Of a stretch of 64,000 nucleotides of DNA, positions 18,737 through 27,532 are shown piece by piece. The stretch's first letter is position 1; each line of letters begins with the position of its first letter. The position numbers and the translations under genes are program-made. Under the pieces are notes generated by a model. The model was not told the DNA's origin, searched no databases, and worked only from the letters and a program-made list of their open reading frames with translations. This DNA comes from Methylobacterium organophilum (GTDB taxonomy: Bacteria; Pseudomonadota; Alphaproteobacteria; Rhizobiales; Beijerinckiaceae): positions 62,001 through 126,000 of the forward strand of contig NZ_BPQV01000007.1 of assembly GCF_022179465.1 (NCBI RefSeq), read 5' to 3'.

Positions 18737-20323
18737 ATGGATCGCATCGACCTCGTCGACGTCGTTCTGGATCTGCAGCGAGAGCAAGTCGTCGCGCGAG
18801 ACGGAAGGCGCCTGGACTTGAGGCCGCGCGCTTTCGACGTGCTCCGTCATCTCGCGAGCCGGGCGGGCGAACTCGTCAGCAAGGACGATCTGCTCTCGAT
18901 CTGCTGGCCGAACGTGGTGGTGACGGAGGATTCCCTCACCCAGTGCATCTGCGAGATCCGGCGCGTGCTCGGCACGCAGGGGCGCGACCTCATCCGCACG
19001 GTCCCGCGTCGCGGCTACCTGCTGGTCCTCCCGGAAGCCCAAGCGCCGTCCGCCCCAGCGTCGGCGCAAACGGCCCGGATCCAGGGCTCGTTCTGGCAGC
19101 CGATCGCGGTGCTGCCCTTTGACGAGTTCGGGAGCCCGCAGCCGGGCTTCGCCGGCCTCGGCGCGGGTTTCGCCGAGGATCTGACCACGGAGCTCGCCCG
19201 CAATCGCCACATCACCGTGATCGCCCGGCAGAGCGCCTTCGCGGCGCGGGCGAGCGCCAGCACCTCGTCCGAGATCGCCCAACGGCTCGGCGTGCGCTAC
19301 GTCCTCGAAGGCAGCGTACGGCATGCGGGGACGAATCTCATCGTCAACGCGCAGTTGATCGACGGGCGGGACAGCCGGCACATCTGGGCGCAGCGCTACG
19401 CCGTGCCCCGCGAAGCCTTCTTCGCGATGCAGGACGACCTGATCGCCCGCATCGTCACCGCCCTCTTCGCCGGGCTCTGCGAAGCGGAGCAGATCGCGCA
19501 TCTCGCCTGTGCGGCCTCCCCGTCGAGCGCTCACGACCTCACGATGCAGGCCATCGCGCATCTCAATCAATTCAGCCGGCGCGATCTGCTGCTGACGCAC
19601 GCGGCCCTGGACCGCGCCCTCGAACTCGATCCCACGCTCTCGACCGCCTACAGCCTGAAGGGCCTCGCCGCGGCCACCGACGCGGCGCTCGCGCTCTCGG
19701 GAACCTATGGCCCCGAGGCGCTGCCCCAGGCCGAGGCCATGATCCGCAGAGGGCTGGACCTGAACCCCGCGAGCCCGATCGGCCATCGCGCCCTGAGTTA
19801 TCTTCTGGTCCTGCGCGAGCGCTACGAAGAAGGCCTCGCCGCCGCGGAACGCAGCCTCGCCCTCGCCCCGCACGATACCGGCGGTCTCGCCTTCCTCGCG
19901 ATGGCGCAGACCGCCTCCGGACTCTCTGCGCCGGCCCTCGCGAATGCCGAGCGGGCGCTCGCCGAGAGCTCCGTGCCCCCCGCCACCTACGCCGCCGCCG
20001 CAGCCGCCGCGCATTACGCCCTGGGCCAGTCCGAGGAGGCACGGCGCCTCGCGACCCTCGCCCTCGACCGGAGCCCAGGCTATACGATCGCCTACGCCCT
20101 CGCCGCCGCCGCGGAGATCGCCTGCGGGCGCCTGGAGGAAGCCGGGACCCGCATCGAGACGCTCCTGCGGCACAGCCCGAAATTCTGTACCGGGTCGCTG
20201 CGCGTCCGCACGATCTACGGCAGCGACCACGCGCTCGGTCACCGTTTCGTCGAAGCCCTCGGGCGAAGCGGTCTTCCGGACCAGGCCGAACCCGCTGCCG
20301 TGCTCGTCCTCGGCGGGGTATGA
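18737..20323 (+). CDS. Winged-helix regulator with TolB-like and TPR domains
   Basis: A 528-residue one-component regulator of the CadC/HilA-like type. Residues 5-95 are an OmpR-type winged helix (LRPRAFDVLRHLASRAGELVSK; LIRTVPRRGYLL). Residues 115-235 form the TolB-like region often seen in these proteins (IAVLPFDEFG, VRYVLEGSVRHAG, LIDGRDSRHIWAQRY). Residues 260-520 are Ala/Leu-rich TPR repeats. There is no transmembrane helix, unlike CadC, so it is probably cytosolic. The GST gene starts 33 bases downstream and is probably in the same operon. The ligand or partner is unknown. Confidence 0.9.
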   Translation: MDRIDLVDVVLDLQREQVVARDGRRLDLRPRAFDVLRHLASRAGELVSKDDLLSICWPNVVVTEDSLTQCICEIRRVLGTQGRDLIRTVPRRGYLLVLPEAQAPSAPASAQTARIQGSFWQPIAVLPFDEFGSPQPGFAGLGAGFAEDLTTELARNRHITVIARQSAFAARASASTSSEIAQRLGVRYVLEGSVRHAGTNLIVNAQLIDGRDSRHIWAQRYAVPREAFFAMQDDLIARIVTALFAGLCEAEQIAHLACAASPSSAHDLTMQAIAHLNQFSRRDLLLTHAALDRALELDPTLSTAYSLKGLAAATDAALALSGTYGPEALPQAEAMIRRGLDLNPASPIGHRALSYLLVLRERYEEGLAAAERSLALAPHDTGGLAFLAMAQTASGLSAPALANAERALAESSVPPATYAAAAAAAHYALGQSEEARRLATLALDRSPGYTIAYALAAAAEIACGRLEEAGTRIETLLRHSPKFCTGSLRVRTIYGSDHALGHRFVEALGRSGLPDQAEPAAVLVLGGV

Positions 20324-20356
20324 GCCCCGGGTACAGCAAAGCAGCAGGAGTGTGCG

Positions 20357-21007
20357 ATGAGCGAGGACCTCGTCTTCTATACCCATCCGATGTCCCGCGG
20401 CCGGATCGTCCGCTGGATGCTGGAGGAGGTCGGCCAGCCCTACCGGACGGAGCTCCTCGGCTTCGGCACCTCGATGAAGTCGCAGGATTACCGGGCGATC
20501 AATCCGATGGGGAAGGTGCCGGCGATCCGGCACGGCGACACGGTCGTGACCGAATGCGCGGCGATCCTTGCCTACCTCGCCGACGCCTTCCCGCGGGCCG
20601 GTCTCGCCCCCGCGCCCGAGAGCCGGGCCCGCGGCCCCTATTACCGCTGGCTGTTCTTCTGTGCGGGGCCGGTGGAGGCGGCGGTGACCAACAAGGCCCT
20701 CTCCGTGGTCGTACCCGACGATCCGCGGATGCAGGGCATGGTCGGCTACGGCAGCCTGGATACCGTGCTGGACGCCCTGGAAGGCGCGGTCGCGAAAGCG
20801 GGGCACGTGGCAGGCGAGCATTTCAGCGCCGCCGATCTCTATCTCGCCGCCCATCTCGGCTGGGGCATGCAGTTCGGAACCATCGAGAAGCGCCCCGCCT
20901 TCCAGACTTACGTGGGGCGCCATTTCGACCGCCCCGCCGCCCGGCGCGCCCGGGAAATCGACGACGCCCTGCTCGCGGAGCAACAGGGGTCCGCTTCGGC
21001 AAGCTGA
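20357..21007 (+). CDS. Glutathione S-transferase family protein
   Basis: A 216-residue cytosolic GST-fold protein. The thioredoxin-like domain at 1-80 shows the start VFYTHPMSRGRIVRWMLEE, the cis-proline segment GKVPAI near residue 54 and a glutathione-binding TECAAILAYLAD. The helical domain covers 90-210 (EHFSAADLYLAAHLGWG). AGGAG precedes the ATG by 6 bases. It follows the winged-helix regulator closely. The substrate is not known; the catalytic residue is probably the Ser/Tyr in the first strand-helix turn. Confidence 0.92.
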   Translation: MSEDLVFYTHPMSRGRIVRWMLEEVGQPYRTELLGFGTSMKSQDYRAINPMGKVPAIRHGDTVVTECAAILAYLADAFPRAGLAPAPESRARGPYYRWLFFCAGPVEAAVTNKALSVVVPDDPRMQGMVGYGSLDTVLDALEGAVAKAGHVAGEHFSAADLYLAAHLGWGMQFGTIEKRPAFQTYVGRHFDRPAARRAREIDDALLAEQQGSASAS

Positions 21008-21063
21008 AGCGGAACAGGTTGCGCCGGGCGGCGTTCGTCCGGCGCAACAACAGGAGTGCTTTC

Positions 21064-21300
21064 GTGGCCGACGACCTGATCCCGAGCGTGTTCAAGGGAG
21101 AGCAGAACCTCTCCATGACCGAGCGTGCCGTGTCCGTGGCGTTGGGACTCGGGCTCGCGGCCGCCGCCGCGCAGCCGCGCCCGAACAAGTTCCTGAGCCT
21201 CGCCGCCCTGGTGGCAGGTGCGGCGATCGCCATCCGGGGGGCGACCGGGCATTGCCCCGTCAAGGCGTTGACCGAAGGCGGGCACGACTACGCCGCCTGA
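21064..21300 (+). CDS. YgaP-like DUF2892 membrane protein
   Basis: A 78-residue protein with two hydrophobic helices (SVALGLGLAAAAA and FLSLAALVAGAAIAIRGATG) and the family ending GHCPVKAL, with the conserved Cys. The start is GTG at 21064 with AGGAG 8 bases upstream. It lies 56 bases after the GST gene on the same strand. DUF2892 domains also form the membrane part of YgaP rhodanese-type proteins, but here the domain stands alone. Confidence 0.85.
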   Translation: MADDLIPSVFKGEQNLSMTERAVSVALGLGLAAAAAQPRPNKFLSLAALVAGAAIAIRGATGHCPVKALTEGGHDYAA

Positions 21301-21407
21301 GGCGAGGCGTCCTCGACCTTTGGGCAGGTTGCCGCCTGCCGCGCCTGATCCATGTTAGCTCCCGCCGAGCCGCCCGAACCAACAGGCTCGGCTGGAGGAA
21401 ACGAAAA

Positions 21408-21881
21408 ATGATCAAGCACGTCCTGTGGGCCGCGACCCTCGTCGCGGCTCCGTTCGCGTCCGCCCAGGCCCTCGAAGTCACCAAGACGGCGGAGGTCGCC
21501 GCGCCGCCCGCCAAGGTCTGGAAGACGATCGGCACCTTCTGCGGAATCGGCGATTGGCACCCGGCCGTCGAGAAATGCACGCTGGCCGAGAAGGGTGGCA
21601 AGACGGTGCGCACGCTGAGCCTGAAGGGCGGCGGCGAGATCGTCGAGGAGCAGGTCTCCCGCGACGAGAAGAAGATGGATTACACCTACACCATCCTGCA
21701 GAGCCCGCTGCCGGTCTCCGACTATAAGTCGACGCTCTCGGTGGCGCCCAACGGCGCCGGCTCGAAGCTGACTTGGACCGGCTCGTTCAAGGCCAAGGGT
21801 GCCCCTGACGCCAAGGCCCAGGAGGTGATCGACGGGATCTACGAGGCCGGGTTCAAGGGCATCGCCGACAAGGCGAAGTGA
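21408..21881 (+). CDS. Exported SRPBCC (polyketide cyclase-like) protein
   Basis: A 157-residue protein with a signal peptide (residues 1-22, ending ASAQA) and an SRPBCC/START-like fold. The fold starts VTKTAEVAAPPAKVWKTIGTFCGIGDWHPAVEKC, the typical first strand and helix, and continues with a hydrophobic cavity pattern and the final long helix (AQEVIDGIYEAGFKGIADKA). Such proteins bind small hydrophobic ligands; this one should act in the periplasm. GGAGG lies 10 bases before the ATG. A terminator follows. Confidence 0.9.
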   Translation: MIKHVLWAATLVAAPFASAQALEVTKTAEVAAPPAKVWKTIGTFCGIGDWHPAVEKCTLAEKGGKTVRTLSLKGGGEIVEEQVSRDEKKMDYTYTILQSPLPVSDYKSTLSVAPNGAGSKLTWTGSFKAKGAPDAKAQEVIDGIYEAGFKGIADKAK

Positions 21882-21897
21882 TCCCCGAAAATAACGA

Positions 21898-21922
21898 GGG
21901 GCGCCCGATCCGGGCGCCCCTT
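21898..21922. terminator. Bidirectional terminator
   Basis: GGGGCGCCCG (21898-21907) and CGGGCGCCCC (21911-21920) form a perfect 10-base stem with a 3-base loop, followed by TT on the plus strand. It lies between the convergent SRPBCC gene and the GlsB-like gene. Confidence 0.85.
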
Positions 21923-21948
21923 CCATGCGGAACGGTGTCCCCCGCCGG

Positions 21949-22218
21949 TCAGAGCGAGTTGCTGCTCGTGCGGCTGGCGACGAAACCGTAGATCGCCAGC
22001 ACGACGCAGGCGCCCACGATCGAGGCGATGAAGCCGGCGCCCTGGTTCGGCCCGTACCAGCCGACCGCCTGCCCGATGAAGGTCGCCACGAAAGCGCCGA
22101 CGATGCCCAGGATGGTCGTCAGGATGAAGCCCGACGGCTCGTAGCGGTCGCCCGGCATGAGAAACTTCGCGATGACGCCGGCCACGAAGCCGATGATGAT
22201 GGTCCAGATGATACCCAT
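21949..22218 (-). CDS. GlsB/YeaQ/YmgE family membrane protein
   Basis: An 89-residue inner-membrane protein with three Gly-rich hydrophobic segments (IIWTIIIGFVAGVIAKFLMPG, FILTTILGIVGAFVATFIG, AGFIASIVGACVVLAIYGFV). This is the transglycosylase-associated (GlsB/YeaQ) family, linked to stress response in other bacteria. The length and KFLMPG motif are standard. The start at 22218 is the only sensible one. It is transcribed alone. Confidence 0.93.
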   Translation of the reverse strand: MGIIWTIIIGFVAGVIAKFLMPGDRYEPSGFILTTILGIVGAFVATFIGQAVGWYGPNQGAGFIASIVGACVVLAIYGFVASRTSSNSL

Positions 22219-22451
22219 GGTGAAGGCTCCCTCAGCCTTGGCCGTAATCTTCTCTTGAACGCGCGAGGCGACGGGCCGGTTGCTCGAAACCAGAGCCCCG
22301 AGCCAGGATTCTTTGCGAAGCTGTCGCCCGGCGCCGGCATTCCGCGCGCACTTCGCCCCGCGCCGATCTTTCCAGCCCCTTTACGGCCCCACCCCGTGGC
22401 GGCAGAAGGCGTCGCGGTACCTTTTCACCGCGCAAGGATCCTTCAGCCACC

Positions 22452-22811
22452 ATGACCATCGAGCGTTTCGAGACCGGCCCCCGCATGAGCCAGGCCGTGG
22501 CCTATGGCGACATGGTGTATCTCGCGGGCCAGGTCGCCGCGGACACGGTCGGCACCGGCGTCACCGCGCAGACGCAGCAGGTGCTCGAGCAGATCGATCG
22601 GCTGCTCAAGGCCGCCGGTACCGACAAGTCGCGCATCCTCACCGCGACGATCTACCTGCCCGACATCGCGACCTTCGCCGAGATGAACGCGGCCTGGGAC
22701 GCCTGGGTCGACAAGCAGAACCCGCCGGCTCGCGCCACCGTGGAAGCGCGCCTGGCCGGGCCCGAATATCTCGTCGAGATCGTGATCGTCGCCGTGAGGT
22801 CCGCGAAATGA
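22452..22811 (+). CDS. RidA family enamine/imine deaminase
   Basis: A 119-residue YjgF/YER057c/RidA-family protein that clears reactive enamines made by PLP enzymes, or a related Rid subfamily member. Visible are the start FETGPRMSQAVAYGDMVYLAGQVA, the helix TQQVLEQIDRLLKAAGTDKSRIL, and the C-terminal arginine/glutamate segment PPARATVEARLAGPEYLVEI. The Arg in PPARAT is the usual substrate-binding residue. Its TGA overlaps the ATG of the binding-protein gene, so the two are translationally coupled. Confidence 0.93.
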   Translation: MTIERFETGPRMSQAVAYGDMVYLAGQVAADTVGTGVTAQTQQVLEQIDRLLKAAGTDKSRILTATIYLPDIATFAEMNAAWDAWVDKQNPPARATVEARLAGPEYLVEIVIVAVRSAK

Positions 22812-23905
22812 TGCGCCGCGCCCTCGCCGCCGGGCTTGCCGCCCTTCTTGTCGGCCTGTCCGGCGCCGCGGGGGCGCAGGAGCGGGTCGTCAACATCTAC
22901 AACTGGTCGGACTATATCGACCCGAAGGTGCTGGAGAGCTTCACGAAGGAGACCGGCATCAAGGTCGTCTACGACACCTACGACAACAACGAGATCGTCG
23001 AGACGAAGCTGCTCGCCGGCAAGTCCGGCTACGACATCGTGGTGCCCTCGGGGCCGTTCCTGCAGCGGCTGATCAAGGCTGGGGTCTTCCTGCCCCTCGA
23101 CAAGGCCAAGATCCCGAACCTGAAGAACGCGTGGCCGGAGATCACGGCGCGTCTGCAGGCCTACGATCCCGGCAACGCCTACGCCGTCGACTACATGTGG
23201 GGCACCACGGGCATCGGCCTGAACGTGGCGGCAATCCGCGAACGGCTCGGGCCGAACCAGGCGCTCAACACCTGGAGCCTCGTCCTCAATCCGAGCCTCA
23301 TCAACAAGCTCAAGGATTGCGGGGTAATGCTCCTCGATTCCCCCGAGGACCTGATACCGAGCATGCTGCCGTTCTACGGCCTCAAGTCGGACACCAAGCG
23401 CTGGGACGACATCACCCAGGTCACCGATGCCCTCTACAAGGTGCGCGGTGCCGTGCGGAAGTTCCACTCCTCGGAATACATCAACGGGCTCGCCAACGGC
23501 GATCTCTGCCTGGCGGTCGGCTATTCCGGGGACGTGATCCAGGCCCGGCGCCGGGCCGAAGAATCCAAGAACGGCGTGCAGGTCACCTACGAGATCCCGA
23601 AGGAAGGCACGCTGATGTGGTTCGATTCCTTCGCGATCCCGAAGGACGCGCCACATGCCGCCGAGGCCTACGCCTTCATCGACTATATGATGCGCCCCGA
23701 GATCGCCGCGGCCAACACGAACTTCGTGTCCTACGCGAGCGGCAACCTCCCGGCGAAACAGTTCGTAAAGCCCGAGATCCTGTCCAATCCCGGCATCTAT
23801 CCCGACGATGCGACGATGCAGCGCCTGTCCACGAACACCGCCTGGACCGACGCGACCCAGCGCTTCGTCACCCGCGCCTGGACCAAGGTGCGCACGGGAC
23901 GATAG
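22808..23905 (+). CDS. PotF/PotD-like polyamine ABC transporter substrate-binding protein
   Basis: A 365-residue periplasmic solute-binding protein. The signal peptide covers residues 1-24 (Leu/Ala core, ending GAQE). The mature protein begins RVVNIYNWSDYID, the hallmark of PotF/PotD putrescine/spermidine binders, and has YDTYDNNE and the hinge region VDYMWGTTGIGLN. Two ATGs overlap the RidA stop (22808 and 22811); either is possible. No permease or ATPase gene is adjacent, so its transporter partner must be elsewhere. Confidence 0.93.
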   Translation: MMRRALAAGLAALLVGLSGAAGAQERVVNIYNWSDYIDPKVLESFTKETGIKVVYDTYDNNEIVETKLLAGKSGYDIVVPSGPFLQRLIKAGVFLPLDKAKIPNLKNAWPEITARLQAYDPGNAYAVDYMWGTTGIGLNVAAIRERLGPNQALNTWSLVLNPSLINKLKDCGVMLLDSPEDLIPSMLPFYGLKSDTKRWDDITQVTDALYKVRGAVRKFHSSEYINGLANGDLCLAVGYSGDVIQARRRAEESKNGVQVTYEIPKEGTLMWFDSFAIPKDAPHAAEAYAFIDYMMRPEIAAANTNFVSYASGNLPAKQFVKPEILSNPGIYPDDATMQRLSTNTAWTDATQRFVTRAWTKVRTGR

Positions 23906-23929
23906 GCGAGACGCCTTCCCGTCCCCGAC

Positions 23930-23978
23930 GGATCCCGGGCAGGCCCGGGATCCGAACCCCCCTCCCTGACGGAGGGGG
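23930..23978. terminator. Double hairpin between convergent genes
   Basis: Two consecutive inverted repeats lie here: GGATCCCGGGC (23930-23940) with GCCCGGGATCC (23943-23953), then CCCCCTCC (23958-23965) with GGAGGGGG (23971-23978). There is no T-run. Its place between the convergent binding-protein and membrane-protein genes suggests a transcription barrier; it could also be a dispersed extragenic palindrome. Confidence 0.55.
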
Positions 23979-24005
23979 CGCCACGGCGTGCCGCGAAGCC
24001 GCCCG

Positions 24006-25058
24006 TCAGACCGGGTTCTTCTCCAGCCGCCGCTCGATCTCGTGGGCGTCGAGGCCTGGCGCGGCGAGGGGGGCTTCCGGCACCGCCGCAGGGCCCTGGC
24101 TGCGCCCCTTCAAGGCGGCGGCGAGGCGGCCGCGCTCGAACAGCAGCACCACGACGACCGAGGCGAGGAAGGGCAACCAGAAATAGAACAGGCGGAACAC
24201 CAGCAGCGCCGCGATGATCGAGGGGCGCGGCATGTCCGGCATGGCCAGCACGAAGACCAGTTCGAACACCCCGAGGCCGCCCGGCGCATTCGAGACCAGC
24301 GCCGCGGAGAAGGAGGCGAGGAACACCGCGAGCACCACCAGGAAGCCCGGATTCCCGGCCTCCGGCAGGGCGAAATAGATGATGCCGGCCGCGCCCAGCA
24401 GCTCCAGCGGCGCCGCGATCAGCTGGCGCACCATGATGTTGGGGCGCGGATATTCGAGCTTGAAGGAGCGGATGACGAGCGGCTTCAGGTGCAGCAGCGA
24501 GCCAATCACGTAGAGGGCGACGCCGCCGAGCAGCAGGCCGCCGAGGAGGCGGGACGTCGCCGGGTTGGTGATGACGCTCGGCACGTAGCCTTCGAGGCGG
24601 GCGAGCACCTCGGGCACCGCCACGAGGGAGAGGCCGCCGAGCAGCACCGTGCCCAGGCCGAAGGTGAAGGAGCAGAGCGCCACCAGCACCGCCACCTGCG
24701 CCGCCGACAGCCCCTTCGAGGTGTAGGCGCGGTAGCGCACCACGGCGCCGGAGAAGACCGAGGCGCCGATGTTGTGGGACAGGGCGTAGGTGGTGAAGGA
24801 GCAGAGCGAGACGAACAGCCACGAGATGTGGCGCACGCCGAGATGCAGGAGCGCGATCCGGTCGTACCAGGCGAGCGCCGCGTAGGCGACGAGGGTCGAG
24901 AGCGCGGCGAGGAGGAAGCGGTGGAGCGGAATCGCCGCCAGGCTGTCGCGGATCTCGGCAACCGAGATGCCTCGCAGTTCGCGGTAGAGCAGGTAGCCCG
25001 AGACCACGACCGCCAGCAGCCCGATGATGGGCCAGATGAATTCGCTGATCTTCTTCAT
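24006..25058 (-). CDS. LPG synthase TM-region (UPF0104/YbhN-like) membrane protein
   Basis: A 350-residue multi-pass membrane protein of the lysylphosphatidylglycerol synthase transmembrane family, with about 8 hydrophobic segments. Family marks are HNIGASVFSGAVVRYRAY in the middle and APGGLGVFELVFVLAM in the last third. The catalytic aminoacyl-transferase domain of MprF is absent, so this is the flippase-like half only; the function is uncertain. A charged tail ends ALKGRSQGPAA...HEIERRLEKNP. The ATG at 25058 (MKKISEFIWP) is chosen over one 5 codons upstream. Confidence 0.88.
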   Translation of the reverse strand: MKKISEFIWPIIGLLAVVVSGYLLYRELRGISVAEIRDSLAAIPLHRFLLAALSTLVAYAALAWYDRIALLHLGVRHISWLFVSLCSFTTYALSHNIGASVFSGAVVRYRAYTSKGLSAAQVAVLVALCSFTFGLGTVLLGGLSLVAVPEVLARLEGYVPSVITNPATSRLLGGLLLGGVALYVIGSLLHLKPLVIRSFKLEYPRPNIMVRQLIAAPLELLGAAGIIYFALPEAGNPGFLVVLAVFLASFSAALVSNAPGGLGVFELVFVLAMPDMPRPSIIAALLVFRLFYFWLPFLASVVVVLLFERGRLAAALKGRSQGPAAVPEAPLAAPGLDAHEIERRLEKNPV

Positions 25059-25214
25059 GGAAACCGGTCGCATCCCCTCTCGACCGGTCTCTCCTGCGCC
25101 ACGGCGCCCCGTATCGCAAGCGGGACCGGTGCGGTCTCGTCGTGCCGGGGCTCTTGCCGGGCGATCATGACGGTTTCGTGCCGGCTGCGACGCCGGCGAC
25201 GACATGGAAAGGTG

Positions 25215-25622
25215 TCAGGCGCGGGCGCGGCTCAGGCCCACGGCATCCATCTCGGCCTGCTCGCGGGCATTGGCCGAGGCGCGCTCGGCGGAGCGCTCGC
25301 GATCCTCGAGGATCTCGACCTTCTTCAGCTCCTCGAAGGCCTCGCCGAGCTCGGCCTTCGCCTCGGCGAGCTGGCCCTCCAGGGCAGCGGCCGACTGGCG
25401 CATGTTGTCCCGGCGCACGGCGGCGGCGCGGGCATAGGTCGGATAGGCGAAATGGGCCGGATCGGAGATGCCGGCACGGCTCTCCTCATGGGCGACCTCG
25501 CGGTCGAGCTCGGCGGCCATCCGGTTGAAGTCCGCCATCATCATCTCGATCTGCGTCACCCGGCGGCGCTTCTCGTCGACCTGAAAACGCCGAAGGCGGA
25601 TCAGCGTGTCACGCGATTTCAT
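25215..25622 (-). CDS. fliJ: Flagellar export protein FliJ
   Basis: A 135-residue coiled-coil protein, the central stalk of the flagellar type III export ATPase. It is almost wholly helical and charged (RDTLIRLRRFQVDEKRRRVTQIE start; LAEAKAELGEAFEELKKVEILEDRERS), as FliJ is, with the basic N-terminal helix conserved in the family. Weak sequence conservation makes the family call rest partly on its position just downstream of fliI (gap 88 bases) on the same strand. Confidence 0.87.
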   Translation of the reverse strand: MKSRDTLIRLRRFQVDEKRRRVTQIEMMMADFNRMAAELDREVAHEESRAGISDPAHFAYPTYARAAAVRRDNMRQSAAALEGQLAEAKAELGEAFEELKKVEILEDRERSAERASANAREQAEMDAVGLSRARA

Positions 25623-25710
25623 GAGCCATCCACTCCACGCAACGCATCGGACGGGCCGCTGCGATACGCGGGGACGTTTTCACCCGGCGCCACGCGCAAC
25701 CTCTCATCAT

Positions 25711-27075
25711 TCAGCCCTGGCCGACGATCGCGGCGAGCCTGGAGTAACCCTCGCCGATGGAGGTTGCTTCTTCCTTACCCTGCCCCATAAAAGCCTCAAG
25801 ATCGGGCATCAGCGCGATGGCCTCGTCCACCTCCTGTGACGAGCCCTGCCGGTAGGCACCGAGCCGGATCAGCTCCTCCATATCCGCGTAGGTCGAGAGG
25901 ACGCGCCGGGCCCGGCGGACGGTCGGCAGATAGGCCGGGTCGCAGGACCGCGGCATGGTGCGCGAGACCGAGCGCAGCACGTTGATCGCCGGATAGCGGC
26001 CGCGCTCGGCGATGGAGCGCTCCATGACGATATGACCGTCGAGGATGCCGCGCACGGCATCCGCCACCGGCTCGTTGTGATCGTCGCCCTCGACCAGCAC
26101 CGTGAACAGGCCGGAGATCGCGCCCTCCCCGACACCCGGCCCGGCCCGCTCGAGCAGCCGCGGCAGCTCGGAGAAGACAGTGGGCGTGTAGCCCTTGGCG
26201 GTGGGCGGCTCGCCAGCGGCGAGGCCGATGTCGCGCTGGGCCATGGCGAATCGGGTGATCGAATCGATCATGCAGAGCACCTGCGCGCCCTGATCGCGGA
26301 AGTACTCGGAAACGGCGAGCGCCACATAGGCCGCATTGCGGCGCATCAGCACGGGCTCGTCCGAGGTCGCCACCACCACGACCGACCGGGCGAGCCCCGC
26401 CGGCCCGAGATCGTCCTGCAGGAATTCCTGCACCTCGCGGCCGCGCTCGCCGACAAGACCGATCACCGCCACGTCGGCTCTGGTGTAGCGGGCGAGCATG
26501 GAGAGCAGCACCGACTTGCCCACGCCCGAGCCCGCGAAGATGCCCATGCGCTGGCCGCGACACATGGTCAGGAAGGTGTTGATGCAGCGCACCCCGAGAT
26601 CGAGGGGCGGCCCCACCCGGGTGCGGGCATGGGCCGGCGGCGGGTCGCCCCGCAGGGGATAGATCGCCGGGCCGCTCGGCAGGGGACCGAGACCATCGAT
26701 GGGGCGGCCGAGGGCATCGATGGTGCGGCCGAGCCAGCCGGAACTCGGGCGGATCGCGCCGGCGGCCTCGTCCCGCACATAGGCGGGGCAGCCGCGGCGC
26801 ACCCCGTTGAGGGCGCCGAAGGGCATGGCGAGCGCCTTGTCGCCGGCGAAGCCGATGACCTCGCAGGGGACGAGCCCGGAGCCGCCACCCCGCGGATCGA
26901 TGGCGATGTCGATGCGACCGCCGAGCCGCATCGCGGCGATCGGCCCGGCCACCTCGACGAGCAGGCCACGCACGCCGCTGACTCGGCCATAGGTCTCGAG
27001 GGGCTCGACGCGCGACAGGGCCGCCATCGCCGCGGCAAGGGGTCCTCCGCCCGATCCCATCGAATCCTGCGCCAT
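25711..27075 (-). CDS. fliI: Flagellum-specific export ATPase FliI
   Basis: A 454-residue hexameric ATPase that energises export of flagellar subunits. Walker A is GSGVGKS at residues 182-188; Walker B ([19 protein letters not shown]) and the F1-beta-like signature follow. The N-terminal beta-barrel region is at 20-90. The ATG at 27075 is the longest sensible start; one five codons in is possible. It heads a fliI-fliJ pair that diverges from ctrA across a 457-base region, so cell-cycle control is plausible. Confidence 0.97.
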   Translation of the reverse strand: MAQDSMGSGGGPLAAAMAALSRVEPLETYGRVSGVRGLLVEVAGPIAAMRLGGRIDIAIDPRGGGSGLVPCEVIGFAGDKALAMPFGALNGVRRGCPAYVRDEAAGAIRPSSGWLGRTIDALGRPIDGLGPLPSGPAIYPLRGDPPPAHARTRVGPPLDLGVRCINTFLTMCRGQRMGIFAGSGVGKSVLLSMLARYTRADVAVIGLVGERGREVQEFLQDDLGPAGLARSVVVVATSDEPVLMRRNAAYVALAVSEYFRDQGAQVLCMIDSITRFAMAQRDIGLAAGEPPTAKGYTPTVFSELPRLLERAGPGVGEGAISGLFTVLVEGDDHNEPVADAVRGILDGHIVMERSIAERGRYPAINVLRSVSRTMPRSCDPAYLPTVRRARRVLSTYADMEELIRLGAYRQGSSQEVDEAIALMPDLEAFMGQGKEEATSIGEGYSRLAAIVGQG

Positions 27076-27532
27076 GCGTTTACGTGTCGAGCCTTCTGTC
27101 CGGGGGTCGGCCCCCAGAGCAACCTTTCGTTTACCCCCCTCCTTAACACTGGCGAAGCCGGTCGGGCAGCGGCGGATCGGGAAGGGATGGTAGTGTGGAG
27201 GGCGACCTTCATGCAGCCGTCACAACGCGAGCCGGCGTTGCGCACTGGCAACATGGCGAAGCAATGTGTTTTGGACGAAGCACTTAAGGCACGAGAGAGC
27301 GTTCCGTGCGGTGGCGGGAGATCGATTTGCCCGCTGCCTCGGAGAGCGACTCGAACCATGCCGGAGCGGACTCGTTTTAAGCGTGCTTGCAACCGGGATT
27401 CGTGTTTTGTTAACGGTTAAAGAATAGCGTTTCGAAATAGGAACGAGGGAGCGTCCGCCGGGGCCGTCGGCGGGCGAGCGGCGGGGGCGTGCCCGAACGC
27501 ACGACACGGCCGGGCCGGGCGGGGAACCGACG
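27076..27532. promoter_or_regulatory. ctrA-fliI divergent regulatory region with GANTC and TTAAC sites
   Basis: No gene is supported in these 457 bases. Three GANTC sites, the CcrM methylation target, stand at 27348-27352, 27369-27373 and 27397-27401, all within 55 bases. TTAACGGTTAA, near-palindromic, is at 27410-27420, and TTAAC at 27143-27147 lies nearer fliI. In Caulobacter, ctrA is controlled by GANTC methylation and by CtrA itself through TTAA-N7-TTAA; the exact N7 spacing is not seen here, so only half-sites are claimed. Confidence 0.6.

Noticed and set aside
27143-27420. A full TTAA-N7-TTAA CtrA site in the ctrA-fliI gap
   Set aside because: Only half-sites with other spacings were found, so no full site is claimed.
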